A stretch of DNA of 64,000 bases from Streptomyces anulatus (GCF_000721175.1 NZ_JOEZ01000025.1:32866-96865); one strand, 5' to 3'. Positions 37,069 to 46,213 are shown, numbered from the stretch's first letter. The notes: generated from the sequence alone by a model not told the origin. Translations and numbers: made by a program.

Positions 37069-38433
37069 TCAGCGGGTTCCGCCCAGCGGCAGCGTGGCGA
37101 GGACGCCGGGCAGCTGTTCGCGGTCCAGACGCACCAGGGCGGTCTTCACGCCGCGTGCGGTGCGCTCCAACTCATGCCGTGCGGTGACGAGTTCCTCGTC
37201 GCTGCGGCCGGTGATCCGGACGTGGCCGGTGACCGAGACCTCGGAGCGGGCGCCCTGCGCGAGCGTCAGGCTGAAGGTGGTGGCCAGCGCCGGGAGCGAG
37301 GTGAGCAGCGCCACGAGCTGCGGCATCGACGCACCGCCGCCGCCCAACTGCGGCCAGCGCGCCACCCAGTAGGTGGTGTGCCGCCGGTCGTCGCAGCGCC
37401 ACGTGCGCGCCGTCTCCTGGGTCCGCCGGCCGGGCGTCTCGGCGCGGCTGGCGTGCGTCATCGCCATCGGGCTGACGCAGGCCGACGTGGCGATGGCGGA
37501 CGTCAGCTCCTGCTCGGTGAGCACCGTCGCCCGGAAACCCGCGCCGGTGAGCCGGCTCGCCAGCTGGTCCGCCACCCGTACCGCGCACTTCTGGGCGCCG
37601 ACGATGCCGCCCCCGCGTGCTGCCACGGCCTCCGGGCACAGCTCCGGGTCGACCTTCAGGGCGATCCAGGTGATCCGCAGCGCCGGGGAACCGGTCTGGG
37701 CCTGCAAGGGCGCGTAGTTGCGCGCCGCGACGGACTGCGGCGGGAGGTGCGGTGCGGGAGCGGGCTGGGTGTGCTGGACGACCTGCGCGGACTCCAGCCG
37801 GATGCCGTCGACCTCCAGCACGTCCCGGATCAGTGTCAACGGCAGCGGATGCGCCGAGCGGTCGGGCCGCAGAGCGGTGGCGTCCGACTCGACCTGCACG
37901 ACCGTGGTGACGAACGTGCCGTCACCGATGATCCCCACCGGCCGCCGGTCGCCGTCGTTGAAGGAACGCGTACGCAGCGCCGGATCGCACTCGACGGCCG
38001 GCGCGAGCCCCGGCTCGGTGTCCGGAGGCAGCGTCGACGCGGCCGCCCGGCGGGTACGGGCCCGCAGCGCGATGACCGTGCTCAGCCACTCCGGCAGCGA
38101 CCGGCGGTGCCTGCGGACCACGGCCAGCAGCACCAGCACCGCCGCGATCACCCCGGCCGGGGCGAGCAGCAGCGGATCGATCACCCAGGAGGTGAGCAGC
38201 AGACCGGCGGCGATTTCGATGAGTACGAGCTGTTGCAATCGGAACGAACCGAACTGTCCGGCACGCCCGTTCAGTCGTGGTGCGGCCGGTCCGCCGGCCC
38301 CGCCGGGGGCATTCGACGCCCCCCGGGCGGCCGAGCGCCCGCCACGGCGCCGCTCCGGTGGCGCCCCGGTCCGCCGGGCCCTCGCGGAGGCCCCGCGCCC
38401 GGCCTGACGTGTCCGCGTTGCGGAAGCCATCAT
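37069..38433 (-). CDS. eccE: Type VII secretion protein EccE
   Basis: A peripheral membrane component of the ESX secretion channel, 454 residues. The first 50 residues are basic and disordered. Two adjacent hydrophobic helices follow (QQLVLIEIAAGLLLTSWVIDPLLLAPAGVIAAVLVLLAVV, about 65-105), then a cytosolic domain with PVGIIGDGTFVTTVVQVE and a second half with AVRVADQLASRLTGAGFRATVLTEQEL and RTWRCDDRRHTTYWVARWP, typical of actinobacterial EccE. The start is an ATG-ATG pair with GGGGGA upstream. It is divergent from eccB across a 224-base region in which GGTCCGGCA-like units repeat three times. Confidence 0.9.
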   Translation of the reverse strand: MMASATRTRQAGRGASARARRTGAPPERRRGGRSAARGASNAPGGAGGPAAPRLNGRAGQFGSFRLQQLVLIEIAAGLLLTSWVIDPLLLAPAGVIAAVLVLLAVVRRHRRSLPEWLSTVIALRARTRRAAASTLPPDTEPGLAPAVECDPALRTRSFNDGDRRPVGIIGDGTFVTTVVQVESDATALRPDRSAHPLPLTLIRDVLEVDGIRLESAQVVQHTQPAPAPHLPPQSVAARNYAPLQAQTGSPALRITWIALKVDPELCPEAVAARGGGIVGAQKCAVRVADQLASRLTGAGFRATVLTEQELTSAIATSACVSPMAMTHASRAETPGRRTQETARTWRCDDRRHTTYWVARWPQLGGGGASMPQLVALLTSLPALATTFSLTLAQGARSEVSVTGHVRITGRSDEELVTARHELERTARGVKTALVRLDREQLPGVLATLPLGGTR

Positions 38434-38657
38434 TCCGGCATTCCCCCGTTCGTAAGGCCCCAAGTCAACCCGACCGCCCCTGCCCCGCATGGGGCTTGGC
38501 GGCTGGATCACCCTACCCGGCCCACCGGGGCCCGGCGTCAGCAGGCATAGTAGGGGGCCGGTCCGGCAGCAGGGTCCGGCATCCGGGGTCCGGCACGGGA
38601 GCGAGGGCATCGCCCGCTCCCGGGCCGCGCGGGGAGACACGGGAGACAGACAGACTC

Positions 38658-40205
38658 ATGGCATCACGGCGGGATGAGCTCAACGCGTACACCTTTGCGA
38701 AGAAGCGCACGGTCGCCGCATTCCTCCAACCGTCGGCCACCGGCACCGAGGAGGGCGCTCCCCGGCCGCTGCGGGCCGTCATGCCGAGCCTGATCGTCGG
38801 TGCGCTGGTCCTGGCGGGATTCGGCGCCTGGGGCATGTTCAAGCCGACCGCCCCCAAGGGCTGGGACGAGCCCGGATCCAAGGTGATCGTGGGCAAGGAG
38901 TCCACCACCCGTTACGTGGTGCTCCCCACCGGCAAGGGCAAGGAGCGCAAGAAACTCCTCCACCCCGTGCTCAACCTCGCCTCGGCCCGGCTGCTGCTCA
39001 CCCCGCAGGAGTTCGGCGTCGTCCAGGTCGCCGACAACATCCTGGACGCGGGCAAGCCGCCGCGTGGCCCGATCCTCGGCATTCCGTACGCGCCGGACCG
39101 GCTGCCGGAGTCGACCGACGCCGGCACCGCCAAGCGCTGGGCCGTGTGCGTACAGCCAGGCGGCAAGGGCAACACCGTGCAGAAGGCGGCCTTCGTCTTC
39201 GCGGGCCGCGACAACAAGCTCACCGAGGGCACGAAGCGGCTCAGCGGCGGTCAGGTGCTGTACGTACAGGGGCAGAAGGGCAAGGCCCGTTATCTCGTCG
39301 ACGCGACCGGCACCAAGTACCTGGTGGACGAGACCGCCGCCGACAACGGCATGCTCACCAACGCGCTGGTCGGCAGCCGCACGCCGCAGCCCGTCACCGA
39401 CGACTGGCTCGCGACCCTCCACCAGGGCAGCCCCGTCGCCTTCCCGCAGATCCCCGGCACGGTCGGCGCGCCCGCGGGCGTCCAGGGGCAACTCTCCGCC
39501 GAGGAGAACAAGGTCGGCATGGTGCTGAAGACCCGTACCGGAGAGGGCACCCAGCACTACGTGGTCCTGGAGCGCAAGGCCCAGCCCATCTCCGAGTTCA
39601 CCGCCTGGCTGCTCATCAACTCGCCGCAGACCGCCGAGCTGAACCTGAACAGCGAGGCCCGCGCCGTGGGACTCCAGGACTTCGTCCCCGACGGGCAGCC
39701 GTTCGCAGGGCAGGGCGAGCGCTGGCCCGAACGGAAGGCGACCCAGGTCAACTCGACCGGTGGCAGCGGCGGTCGGGACACCGTGTGCAACGTGCTCACC
39801 AAGGTCGACGAGCGCGGACGCACCACGCTGACCACCTGGGCCGGCACCGCCTACCCGGCCGACATCAACGCCGGGGGCACCAGCACCTACGTCACCCCCG
39901 GCAGCGGACTCCTCTACACCCAGATGCGGACCGGTCAGACCCGCCCGGACGGCTCGCTGTTCCTGGTCACCGACACCGGACTGCGGTACGCCGTACAGGC
40001 CAACGGCGACAGCGACGCCGAGCGCTCCGACATCGGCACCGGGGGCCAGAAGTCCCAGGACGGACGGCCCGAGCCCAGCCAGGCCCAGATCCGCCTCGGC
40101 TACGAGAAGGTGACGCCCTCGCTCGTCCCGATCGAGTGGTCGGACTGGCTGTCCAAGGGGCCACGGCTCGACACCAACAGCGCCCGCCAGCCGCAGGGCT
40201 CCTGA
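38658..40205 (+). CDS. eccB: Type VII secretion protein EccB
   Basis: A single-pass membrane protein with a large extracytoplasmic domain, part of the ESX core complex, 515 residues. The start MASRRDELNAYTFAKKRTVAAFLQP is the conserved cytosolic N-terminus. One transmembrane helix follows (PSLIVGALVLAGFGAWGMF, about 44-64), then the repeat-containing external domain with LHPVLNLASARLL, paired Cys in WAVCVQPG and TVCNVLTK, YVTPGSGLLYTQM and LFLVTDTGLRYAVQ. All are hallmarks of EccB. It is followed by mycP after 52 bases. Confidence 0.96.
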   Translation: MASRRDELNAYTFAKKRTVAAFLQPSATGTEEGAPRPLRAVMPSLIVGALVLAGFGAWGMFKPTAPKGWDEPGSKVIVGKESTTRYVVLPTGKGKERKKLLHPVLNLASARLLLTPQEFGVVQVADNILDAGKPPRGPILGIPYAPDRLPESTDAGTAKRWAVCVQPGGKGNTVQKAAFVFAGRDNKLTEGTKRLSGGQVLYVQGQKGKARYLVDATGTKYLVDETAADNGMLTNALVGSRTPQPVTDDWLATLHQGSPVAFPQIPGTVGAPAGVQGQLSAEENKVGMVLKTRTGEGTQHYVVLERKAQPISEFTAWLLINSPQTAELNLNSEARAVGLQDFVPDGQPFAGQGERWPERKATQVNSTGGSGGRDTVCNVLTKVDERGRTTLTTWAGTAYPADINAGGTSTYVTPGSGLLYTQMRTGQTRPDGSLFLVTDTGLRYAVQANGDSDAERSDIGTGGQKSQDGRPEPSQAQIRLGYEKVTPSLVPIEWSDWLSKGPRLDTNSARQPQGS

Positions 40206-40257
40206 CCGGCCGACGAGCCGGACGCGTGAGAACGTACAACTCGGGGGAGAGGAAAAG

Positions 40258-41487
40258 ATGTTGGACCGGATGACCGCACGGCTGCCGGTGGTGACGGCCG
40301 CCGCACTGGCGGTCCTGGCCGTGCCGCACGCCGCCTACGCCGTCGAAGGACCCGGCGCCGTGGACCTCGGGATCGACGGCAGTGGCGAGTGCTCCTTTCC
40401 GATGAAGAAGCAGTTCGAGGGACGGCCCTGGTCGCTCCAGCGCGTCCTGCTCGACGAGTTGTGGCAGGACACCAAGGGCAAGGGCGTCCGGGTCGCCGTC
40501 ATCGACACCGGCGTGGACAACGCCAATCCACAGCTCAAGCCCGCCGTCGACACGAGTGCCGGACGCAACCTCCTCAAGGGCGGCAAGGCGGACGGCACCG
40601 GCGACAGGATCGGCCACGGCACTAAGGTCGCCGGCATCATCGCCGCGCGCCCCGCCAAGGGCACCGGATTCGTGGGCCTGGCCCCCGAGGCCACCATCAT
40701 CCCGATCCGGCAGAACGACGAGAAGAACAGCGGCAAGGACACCACCATGGCCACGGCGATCGACCACGCGATCGCCGAGAAGGCCGATGTCATCAACATC
40801 TCGCAGGACACCACCAAACCGCTGACCGCCGACTCGGCGCTCGGCAGGGCCGTGGCACGGGCGATCCAGGCGGACATCGTGGTCGTCGCGTCGGCGGGCA
40901 ACGACGGCATGGACGGCAAGCAGAAGAACACCTATCCGGCGGCCTTCGACGGAGTCCTCGCCGTCGCCTCCTCCGACCGCAACAACGAGCGGGCGGCCTT
41001 CTCGCAGGCCGGCGAGTTCGTCGGGGTCGCCGCCCCGGGCGTCGACATCATCTCCACCGTCCCCGGATTCGGGCAGTGCAGCGACAACGGCACCAGCTTC
41101 TCCGCCCCGTACGTCGCCGGGGTGGCCGCCCTCCTCGTCGCCAAGTACCCGACCTGGAAGCCCGCCGAGATCATCGCGCGGATCGAGCAGACCGCCGAAC
41201 GTTCCATCACCGGCCATGACGCGTTCGTCGGATGGGGCGTCGTCGACCCGGTCCGCGCCCTCGCGGGTGACAAGGACGACATCCCGATCCCGTCCCCGCG
41301 CCCCGACCCGCCCCTGCCGAAGGCCCCCGCGCCCGAGCCCGCCCACCTGGCCATGTCCGAGACGTCGCAGGAGCGCAGCGAGCGCTACGCCACCTACGCG
41401 CTCGTCCTCGCGGCCGTCCTGGTCTCCGTCGTGGCGGGCACCGCGACCGTCGTCCGCGATGTCCGGCGACGGCGTGCTTTGCGTTGA
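40258..41487 (+). CDS. mycP: Mycosin, type VII secretion subtilisin-like protease MycP
   Basis: A membrane-anchored serine protease needed for ESX complex stability and substrate processing. Residues 1-28 form a signal peptide (VVTAAALAVLAVPHAAYA). The catalytic triad is intact: Asp83 (AVIDTGVD), His120 (GHGTKVAG) and Ser280 (NGTSFSAPYVAG). A Pro-rich linker (IPSPRPDPPLPKAPAPEP) leads to the C-terminal transmembrane helix (YALVLAAVLVSVVAGTATVV) and a short basic cytosolic tail. Length (409 residues) and layout match mycosins. GGGGGAGAGG precedes the ATG. Confidence 0.96.
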   Translation: MLDRMTARLPVVTAAALAVLAVPHAAYAVEGPGAVDLGIDGSGECSFPMKKQFEGRPWSLQRVLLDELWQDTKGKGVRVAVIDTGVDNANPQLKPAVDTSAGRNLLKGGKADGTGDRIGHGTKVAGIIAARPAKGTGFVGLAPEATIIPIRQNDEKNSGKDTTMATAIDHAIAEKADVINISQDTTKPLTADSALGRAVARAIQADIVVVASAGNDGMDGKQKNTYPAAFDGVLAVASSDRNNERAAFSQAGEFVGVAAPGVDIISTVPGFGQCSDNGTSFSAPYVAGVAALLVAKYPTWKPAEIIARIEQTAERSITGHDAFVGWGVVDPVRALAGDKDDIPIPSPRPDPPLPKAPAPEPAHLAMSETSQERSERYATYALVLAAVLVSVVAGTATVVRDVRRRRALR

Positions 41488-41529
41488 GAAGGGCGACGGG
41501 TGAGGTAGCTCTCTCCCGACAAAGCGCAG

Positions 41530-41558
41530 TTGGGGTGAGATGACGAAGTGGCTAGGGT
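41530..41558 (+). promoter_or_regulatory. Candidate esxBA promoter
   Basis: TTGGGG (41530-41535) and TAGGGT (41553-41558) are 17 bases apart, in the gap between mycP and esxB. It would give a leader of about 180 bases before esxB. The TAGGGTGG around the -10 recurs upstream of eccD and the EspI-like gene. Confidence 0.5.
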
Positions 41559-41580
41559 GGTAGCAGACTTCACGTGTGTG

Positions 41581-41748
41581 ATGGGGGAACGAGAAGTGGC
41601 CGAGTCCGATGTCCAGGGCGTGGGAACACCGCCACGCACCTCAGGGACCTGCCTGAACCCCACTCCTTATCCGGATCACACGGGGGACAGAGAACCTGCC
41701 CGCGTCGCGCGGGCAGGTCCGGAAAGCGAGAGAGAGGACCTCGGATGA
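41581..41748 (+). other. Possible 55-codon leader ORF overlapping the esxB start
   Basis: An ATG-initiated frame, beginning MGEREVAESDVQGVGTPP, whose stop overlaps the esxB ATG (ATGA). Within it, at 41694-41718, is a perfect 10-bp hairpin (ACCTGCCCGC/GCGGGCAGGT) just before the esxB ribosome binding site. No good ribosome binding site precedes the leader frame and its composition is not clearly protein-like, so it may be chance. Confidence 0.3.
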
Positions 41749-42083
41749 GCACGCCCAACCCCTCGGCCAACTTCGGACTGGCCGATGATCCGGTCATCAA
41801 GGCACAGAACCGGATCATCGAGACGGCCAACGCCGTGTCCCGGCAGTCCCGGGAACTCGCCGACATCCTCGCCACCGCCGGCGCGGGCTGGACGGGTGTC
41901 GGAGCCGCGGGATTCGCGTCCGCGCAGATCAAGGTCAACGAGGACCACGACGTCATCCGGCGCCTTCTCCAGGTGCTCCTGGACGCCGTGGGCCAGACCA
42001 AGAACCTCAGCAACGCCAATGACGACGAGGTCTACGCGGCGTTCAACAAGGCCAAGAACAGCTCCGCGCTCAACGGCATCTGA
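41745..42083 (+). CDS. esxB: WXG100 family ESX secretion target EsxB
   Basis: A 112-residue helical-hairpin protein, the usual small partner secreted by the ESX system. The turn carries Trp49-Thr50-Gly51 (AGAGWTGVGA) between two amphipathic helices (IIETANAVSRQSRELADILA and VNEDHDVIRRLLQVLLDAVGQT). It presumably forms a heterodimer with the next gene product. GAGAGAGG lies before the ATG. It leads the two-gene esxBA unit, which ends in a 13-bp hairpin. Confidence 0.92.
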   Translation: MSTPNPSANFGLADDPVIKAQNRIIETANAVSRQSRELADILATAGAGWTGVGAAGFASAQIKVNEDHDVIRRLLQVLLDAVGQTKNLSNANDDEVYAAFNKAKNSSALNGI

Positions 42084-42128
42084 GCCGTCCCACCACATCC
42101 ACACCACCGCACACACGGGAGAACACTG

Positions 42129-42437
42129 ATGGCAGGGGACCCGAGCAACACCAAGGTCAGGTACGACAGCGTCCAGGAGATGGCGAACCGCATCCGCGCG
42201 GTCTCGAAGAACATCACCGACGACCTGCGCGAGATGGACGCCGCCCTCAAGGTCGTCACCGGCACCTGGGACGGCGAGGCGCACGCCGAATACGTCATCC
42301 TCCAGGGCAAGTACAAGAAGCGTGCCGACGACATGCACGAGCGCCTGAAGCTGGTCGCCCAGATCATCGAGAACGGCAAGGACAGCTACCGCTCCACGGA
42401 CGTCAAGTCCTCGCGCCTGTTCACCGAGGCGTACTGA
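42129..42437 (+). CDS. esxA: WXG100 family ESX secretion target EsxA
   Basis: A 102-residue WXG100 protein with Trp47-Asp48-Gly49 in the turn (TGTWDGEAH) between helices SVQEMANRIRAVSKNITDDL and KKRADDMHERLKLVAQIIENG. The C-terminal tail has Tyr87-Arg-Ser-Thr-Asp91, fitting the general YxxxD/E secretion motif of type VII substrates, while EsxB lacks it. It starts 45 bases after esxB, with a strong terminator behind it. Confidence 0.93.
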   Translation: MAGDPSNTKVRYDSVQEMANRIRAVSKNITDDLREMDAALKVVTGTWDGEAHAEYVILQGKYKKRADDMHERLKLVAQIIENGKDSYRSTDVKSSRLFTEAY

Positions 42438-42472
42438 ACCACCCTTCGCACCACCGCGTGCGGACGGCCGAG

Positions 42473-42504
42473 AGGGGCACGCTCCACCGTGAGCGTGCCC
42501 CTCC
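42473..42504. terminator. Terminator after esxBA
   Basis: GAGGGGCACGCTC and GAGCGTGCCCCTC form a perfect 13-bp stem with loop CACCGT. It sits between esxA and the converging DUF397 gene and should serve both. Confidence 0.9.
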
Positions 42505-42519
42505 CGCGTGCCCTGCCGG

Positions 42520-42753
42520 CTACTTCAGGTCGAACTCCCCGTCCCGCGCCCCCAGCACGAAGGCGGTCCACTCGGCCTCCGTGTAGCGCAGCACGGTGTC
42601 CGGATCCAGCGAGGACCGCATCGCCACGGCTCCACCCGGCAGATGAGCGATCTCCACCCGCTCCTCCGCCTCTTCCGTCCCGGGGGCGCTCAGCCACTCC
42701 ACCCCCGAGATGTCGAGTGCGTACAGCTCGTCCTTCTCCTGCTGGGTGCCCAT
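42520..42753 (-). CDS. DUF397 family protein
   Basis: A 77-residue acidic protein ending in VLRYTEAEWTAFVLGARDGEFDL, the typical DUF397 end block (F-x-x-G-x-x-x-G-E-F), with VEIAHLPGGAVAMRSSLDPD before it. DUF397 proteins are abundant in Streptomyces and usually pair with an XRE-type regulator, acting as small antagonists or partners. No such regulator gene is next to it here. The ATG is preceded by GAGAGAGG. It converges on esxA. Confidence 0.9.
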   Translation of the reverse strand: MGTQQEKDELYALDISGVEWLSAPGTEEAEERVEIAHLPGGAVAMRSSLDPDTVLRYTEAEWTAFVLGARDGEFDLK

Positions 42754-42873
42754 CAGTTGCCTCTCTCTCGCGCTGCGGGAACGTGCTCATCGCCCCGTCG
42801 CAGATTATCTCCGTCACCCGCCGCGGGGGCGGGGACCGGCCATCGACCGGTCGGCCGGGCCCCGTACGGCAGG

Positions 42874-43881
42874 TCAAACCGCGCGCAGCACTCTCAGCGC
42901 ACGTGAGGCGGTTCCGGACGCGTTGCTGAGGCACTGGTCCGTGGCCGCGGCGAGACCGGCCGCGTCGAGCATCACCGCGCACTGGCGCTCCACGACCGTG
43001 TCCCACTCCGACTCCGGTGCCCGGGCGAGCGCGCGCTGCCAGGCCCGCTCGATCCGCTCGGCGGCAGGCGCTGCCTCCGCACCCTTCCGCGGGGGTGTCC
43101 GGGTGCTCAACTCCCTTTGTACGGCGGCGTTCCACTCCCGGGCCTCCTCCTGAGCGAGCCCGTCCCGCACATGGGCGGCCACGCCGTCGAGCTTCCCCAG
43201 CGCACGGGCGCCGACGCTCCACCGCAGCGCCTCGGAACCGGCCGGGGACTCGGCCAGCCGCCGTGCCTCCCAGGAGGTCTGCGCCTTGCGGACCACCGCG
43301 TACGCCGCCGGGTCCACGGACACGGCCCTGATCACCCGTACGAGCGTGTCGTCGTTCACCGCCATGTGAAAGCCGTCGTCCGCTTCCCACGGTCCGCGTG
43401 AGAAGAGACTCTCCCGCACGTAGACGGAGTCCGTCGGATCGGTGAGCAGGACGTTGACGTCCCTGTAGGCGGCGAGCGACTCCGCCAAGGGCTGTCGCAG
43501 GGCAGCGTCGACGTCCAGCTGCCCCCTGCGCCGAATGTCGTCGTCCACGGCCAGCAGGATGTTCTTCATCGCAGCGGCGGCTTCCCGGGTGTGCCCGTCC
43601 TCAGAAGAGGCAGGGGTGCCAGAAGGCGCGGGGACGGCCGCCTCCTTCATGGCCCGGCCCAACTCCTCGCATGTCATGTCCGGCCGGTGAGCGTCGCCCA
43701 GAGCCGTCCGCACACGTGCATCACGGCTCAGCTCCTCGCAGCCGGCCTGGCCACCGTCCGACCCCGAGCCGAGGACGAACCAGCCACCTGCCGCTGCGGC
43801 GACCACCAAGCCACTGACGAGAAGAGCTCTGATCGGCCACGGCCCCCTAGTGCTTCCCGGAACCTCCGGTCGGTCGCCCAT
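42874..43881 (-). CDS. Membrane-anchored ESX-locus protein, paralogue of the neighbouring large protein
   Basis: A 335-residue protein with a short cytosolic N-terminus, one transmembrane helix (RALLVSGLVVAAAAGGWFVL, about 18-37) and an external helical domain. Residues about 97-215 (GHTREAAAAMKNILL...ALRQPLAESLAAY...DDTLVRVIRAVSVDPAAYAVVRKA) align by eye with the C-terminal third of the large frameshifted protein encoded just upstream (RHTEEQARVMNAIIE...VRRPVANALAEY...QESLIQVMRGLSEDPNAYAALHKA). It therefore seems a membrane-tethered derivative of that protein. ESX involvement is inferred from place and paralogy. GGAGCGGG precedes the ATG. Confidence 0.8.
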   Translation of the reverse strand: MGDRPEVPGSTRGPWPIRALLVSGLVVAAAAGGWFVLGSGSDGGQAGCEELSRDARVRTALGDAHRPDMTCEELGRAMKEAAVPAPSGTPASSEDGHTREAAAAMKNILLAVDDDIRRRGQLDVDAALRQPLAESLAAYRDVNVLLTDPTDSVYVRESLFSRGPWEADDGFHMAVNDDTLVRVIRAVSVDPAAYAVVRKAQTSWEARRLAESPAGSEALRWSVGARALGKLDGVAAHVRDGLAQEEAREWNAAVQRELSTRTPPRKGAEAAPAAERIERAWQRALARAPESEWDTVVERQCAVMLDAAGLAAATDQCLSNASGTASRALRVLRAV

Positions 43882-43919
43882 CCCGCTCCGTTCCCTTCCT
43901 GCCGGTTCGCTGGCGCTGC

Positions 43920-46213
43920 TCAATTCGTTGTGTCCGTCAGGTACTTGCCGGCGAGGTTGCTGCCCCGGTCCAAGCCGTTGTAAACGGTGTCCTTCAGGTC
44001 CTCGGTCTTGACCGACCCGCCGTCCGGGCGGGCTGTCGCCCAGCCGTCGATGGTGTCGCTCGTCTGCACCGTGGCCTTGAGATACTCCTCCGCGATCTTG
44101 CCGTTGGCCTCGGTGTCCGCCTCGCCCTTCATCTGATTGCCCCACTCCCACGCCCACGTGTCCACGCCGCGCTGGAGCATGTCTCCGATGGGCAGGACCT
44201 TCCCGCCCAGGGTGAGTGTGGCGGGAGTGACCGCGCCGCCCACCACGTGATAGGCGACCTTCGCCTTCCAGTCCGCTTCGCTGTAGGCGTCCATCCGGGT
44301 GTCGTTGATGACGTCCTCACGGATCGCCGTGTAGGCCCCCAGAACCGACCCGGCCTTGCCCCACTTGCCGTCCTTCTCGAAATCCGCTGCATCTGCGGGA
44401 ACCTCGTCGAGAAGGTTGTTGAAGTGCCTGGCCTCGGCCTTGTGGAGTGCGGCGTAGGCGTTCGGATCCTCGGAAAGTCCTCGCATCACCTGGATCAGTG
44501 ATTCCTGGGAGGCGGCGAGGTGAGCACCCTTGCCGTCCACGAAGTAGCCGTTCCGGTCGGGGTGGATGTACTGCCTGTCCATGGTCCCGATGATCTCGTG
44601 CGTGTCGGAGGCGTACTCCGCCAGCGCGTTGGCCACGGGACGGCGGACGTTGGCGTGGACGCTCGCCTCGGTCCCGTCCTTCTCGCCCGGGGCCATCTGC
44701 TCGATGATCGCGTTCATGACCCGGGCCTGCTCTTCGGTGTGCCTGGCATCGGGCCAGGGGTCCTGCCCCGGCAGGAGCGGTTCGCGCCCCGTCGCAGCGG
44801 CCTCCAGCGCCAGCCCCAGCCCCATCCTGGGTCGGGTCGTCGTACTTCATCACCGCAGTGAGGCCCGGTACCTCGACCTTCGGCCATTTTCCGGGCGTCC
44901 TCGCCGTGCCCGACCAGATACTCCATGTGCGAGTTGTCGACATGGTTCTTGCCCGAACCGACACCGTCCGGGTCGAAGAACGCGGTGGCCGCGTCCGGGT
45001 TCTTGCTCATCACCCCCAGGAGCCCGTCCAGGGGGTCGGACTCGATGCCGTCGTGCGCGGCGCCCCACTGCCGGAAGTACTGCGGGTCTTCCTTGTCCAG
45101 GGCGATGAGGTCATGCCCCAGCTCGTAGAGGAACTGGTCGTCGAACTTGGTGTCCGCGTGCTGCATCAAGCTGACGAACGACTGGTAGCCGTAGACCGGA
45201 TGCGTGTTCTTGCCGAAGTTCTCCGTACCGGACTTGTCGAGCTTGTCCGTCCACTCCCGGTAGAACTTGCCTTCGTCGGACGCCACCCAGTCCTTGAACT
45301 TCTGCGATCCGGGTGGCGCGTCCTTGACGCTGCCCGGTACCCGGGTGGCCGTGGCGACGGTGTTGGCCAGCCCTTTCTGGATCTCCAGGTACCGGTCCTT
45401 GTTCTTCTTGTCCGAGTCGTAGGCGCGGTCGTTGAGCTTGTTGGTGGTCTTGATCAGCCCGTCCGGGCCGAGGCTGTTGAGCAGTGTCTCGGAGAAGCGC
45501 TTGTCGTGGCTGTTGTCCCGCACCGAGCGCTGGAACTCCGCGATCTCGGCCGCGGAGACCTTGTCGCCGTTGTTGAGGCGTGTGGCGGTGTCAGCGGTGT
45601 TCGCCGCCTCGTACTCCTCGACGTCACCCTTCGCGTCCGCGTTGAAACCGATGCCGAGCGTGTTGTCGTTCCTGCCGCCGTAGCCGTCCTTGGTGACGGC
45701 CTCCAGCGCGATCTTCACGCCCTGGTCCGCGTCGTCGACCGCCTTGACGCAGTCGTCGAGCGCCTTCGACCAGGACGCCTCGGACTTGCGGATGCTCTCC
45801 ATGTAGTCCGGGTCGTGCCGGGCGGCGGACCGCTCGCCCTCCGTGAGGCGCTGGTAGTCGAACGAGACGACACCGCCCTCGGAGACGTTCATGCCCGCTT
45901 TGACCGCAGCAGCGCGCTGGTTCTCCAGATTCCGCTTCAGCCGTACGAAGTCGTTGTGCGCGTCGCGCAGCAGCGACGCGATGGCCTTGGCCTGGGTCTG
46001 CGCGGCGGCGTACTCGTATCGGGTGGCGGCGAAGTTGAGCCCCGCGTCGCTCGCGCTCGCACCCAACCAGGCCGGGCCGATCGTGATGCGCTGGACGCTG
46101 TCCTTGTACCGGGTCTCGACCTTCTTGATCTCCGCGGCCATGTCGTCCCACTTGTCCGCGGCCGTCGTCAGCTTGCCCAGGTCTGTCGTCATGACGTCGC
46201 TGTAGGTGAGCAT
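43920..46213 (-). pseudogene. Large WXG-like ESX-locus protein broken by two +1 frameshifts
   Basis: Read as one gene it encodes about 763 residues; removing two bases makes the length a multiple of three. The N-terminal 110 residues are a helical hairpin with Trp49-Leu50-Gly51 (GPAWLGASA), like an ESX/LXG-type substrate leader. The first frame runs to EYLVGHGEDARK; an extra A in the run complementary to 44887-44890 breaks it. The second frame reads WPKVEVPGLTAVMKYDDPTQDG up to an extra G (run at 44820-44823). The third frame begins LGLALEAAATGREPLLPGQDPW and goes to the stop at 43920. The late part resembles the adjacent membrane-anchored gene. Either the gene is truly inactivated or both indels are sequencing errors. 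GGGGGACAG precedes the ATG. A large helical protein of this type beside ESX genes suggests a secreted substrate or accessory factor. Confidence 0.78.
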
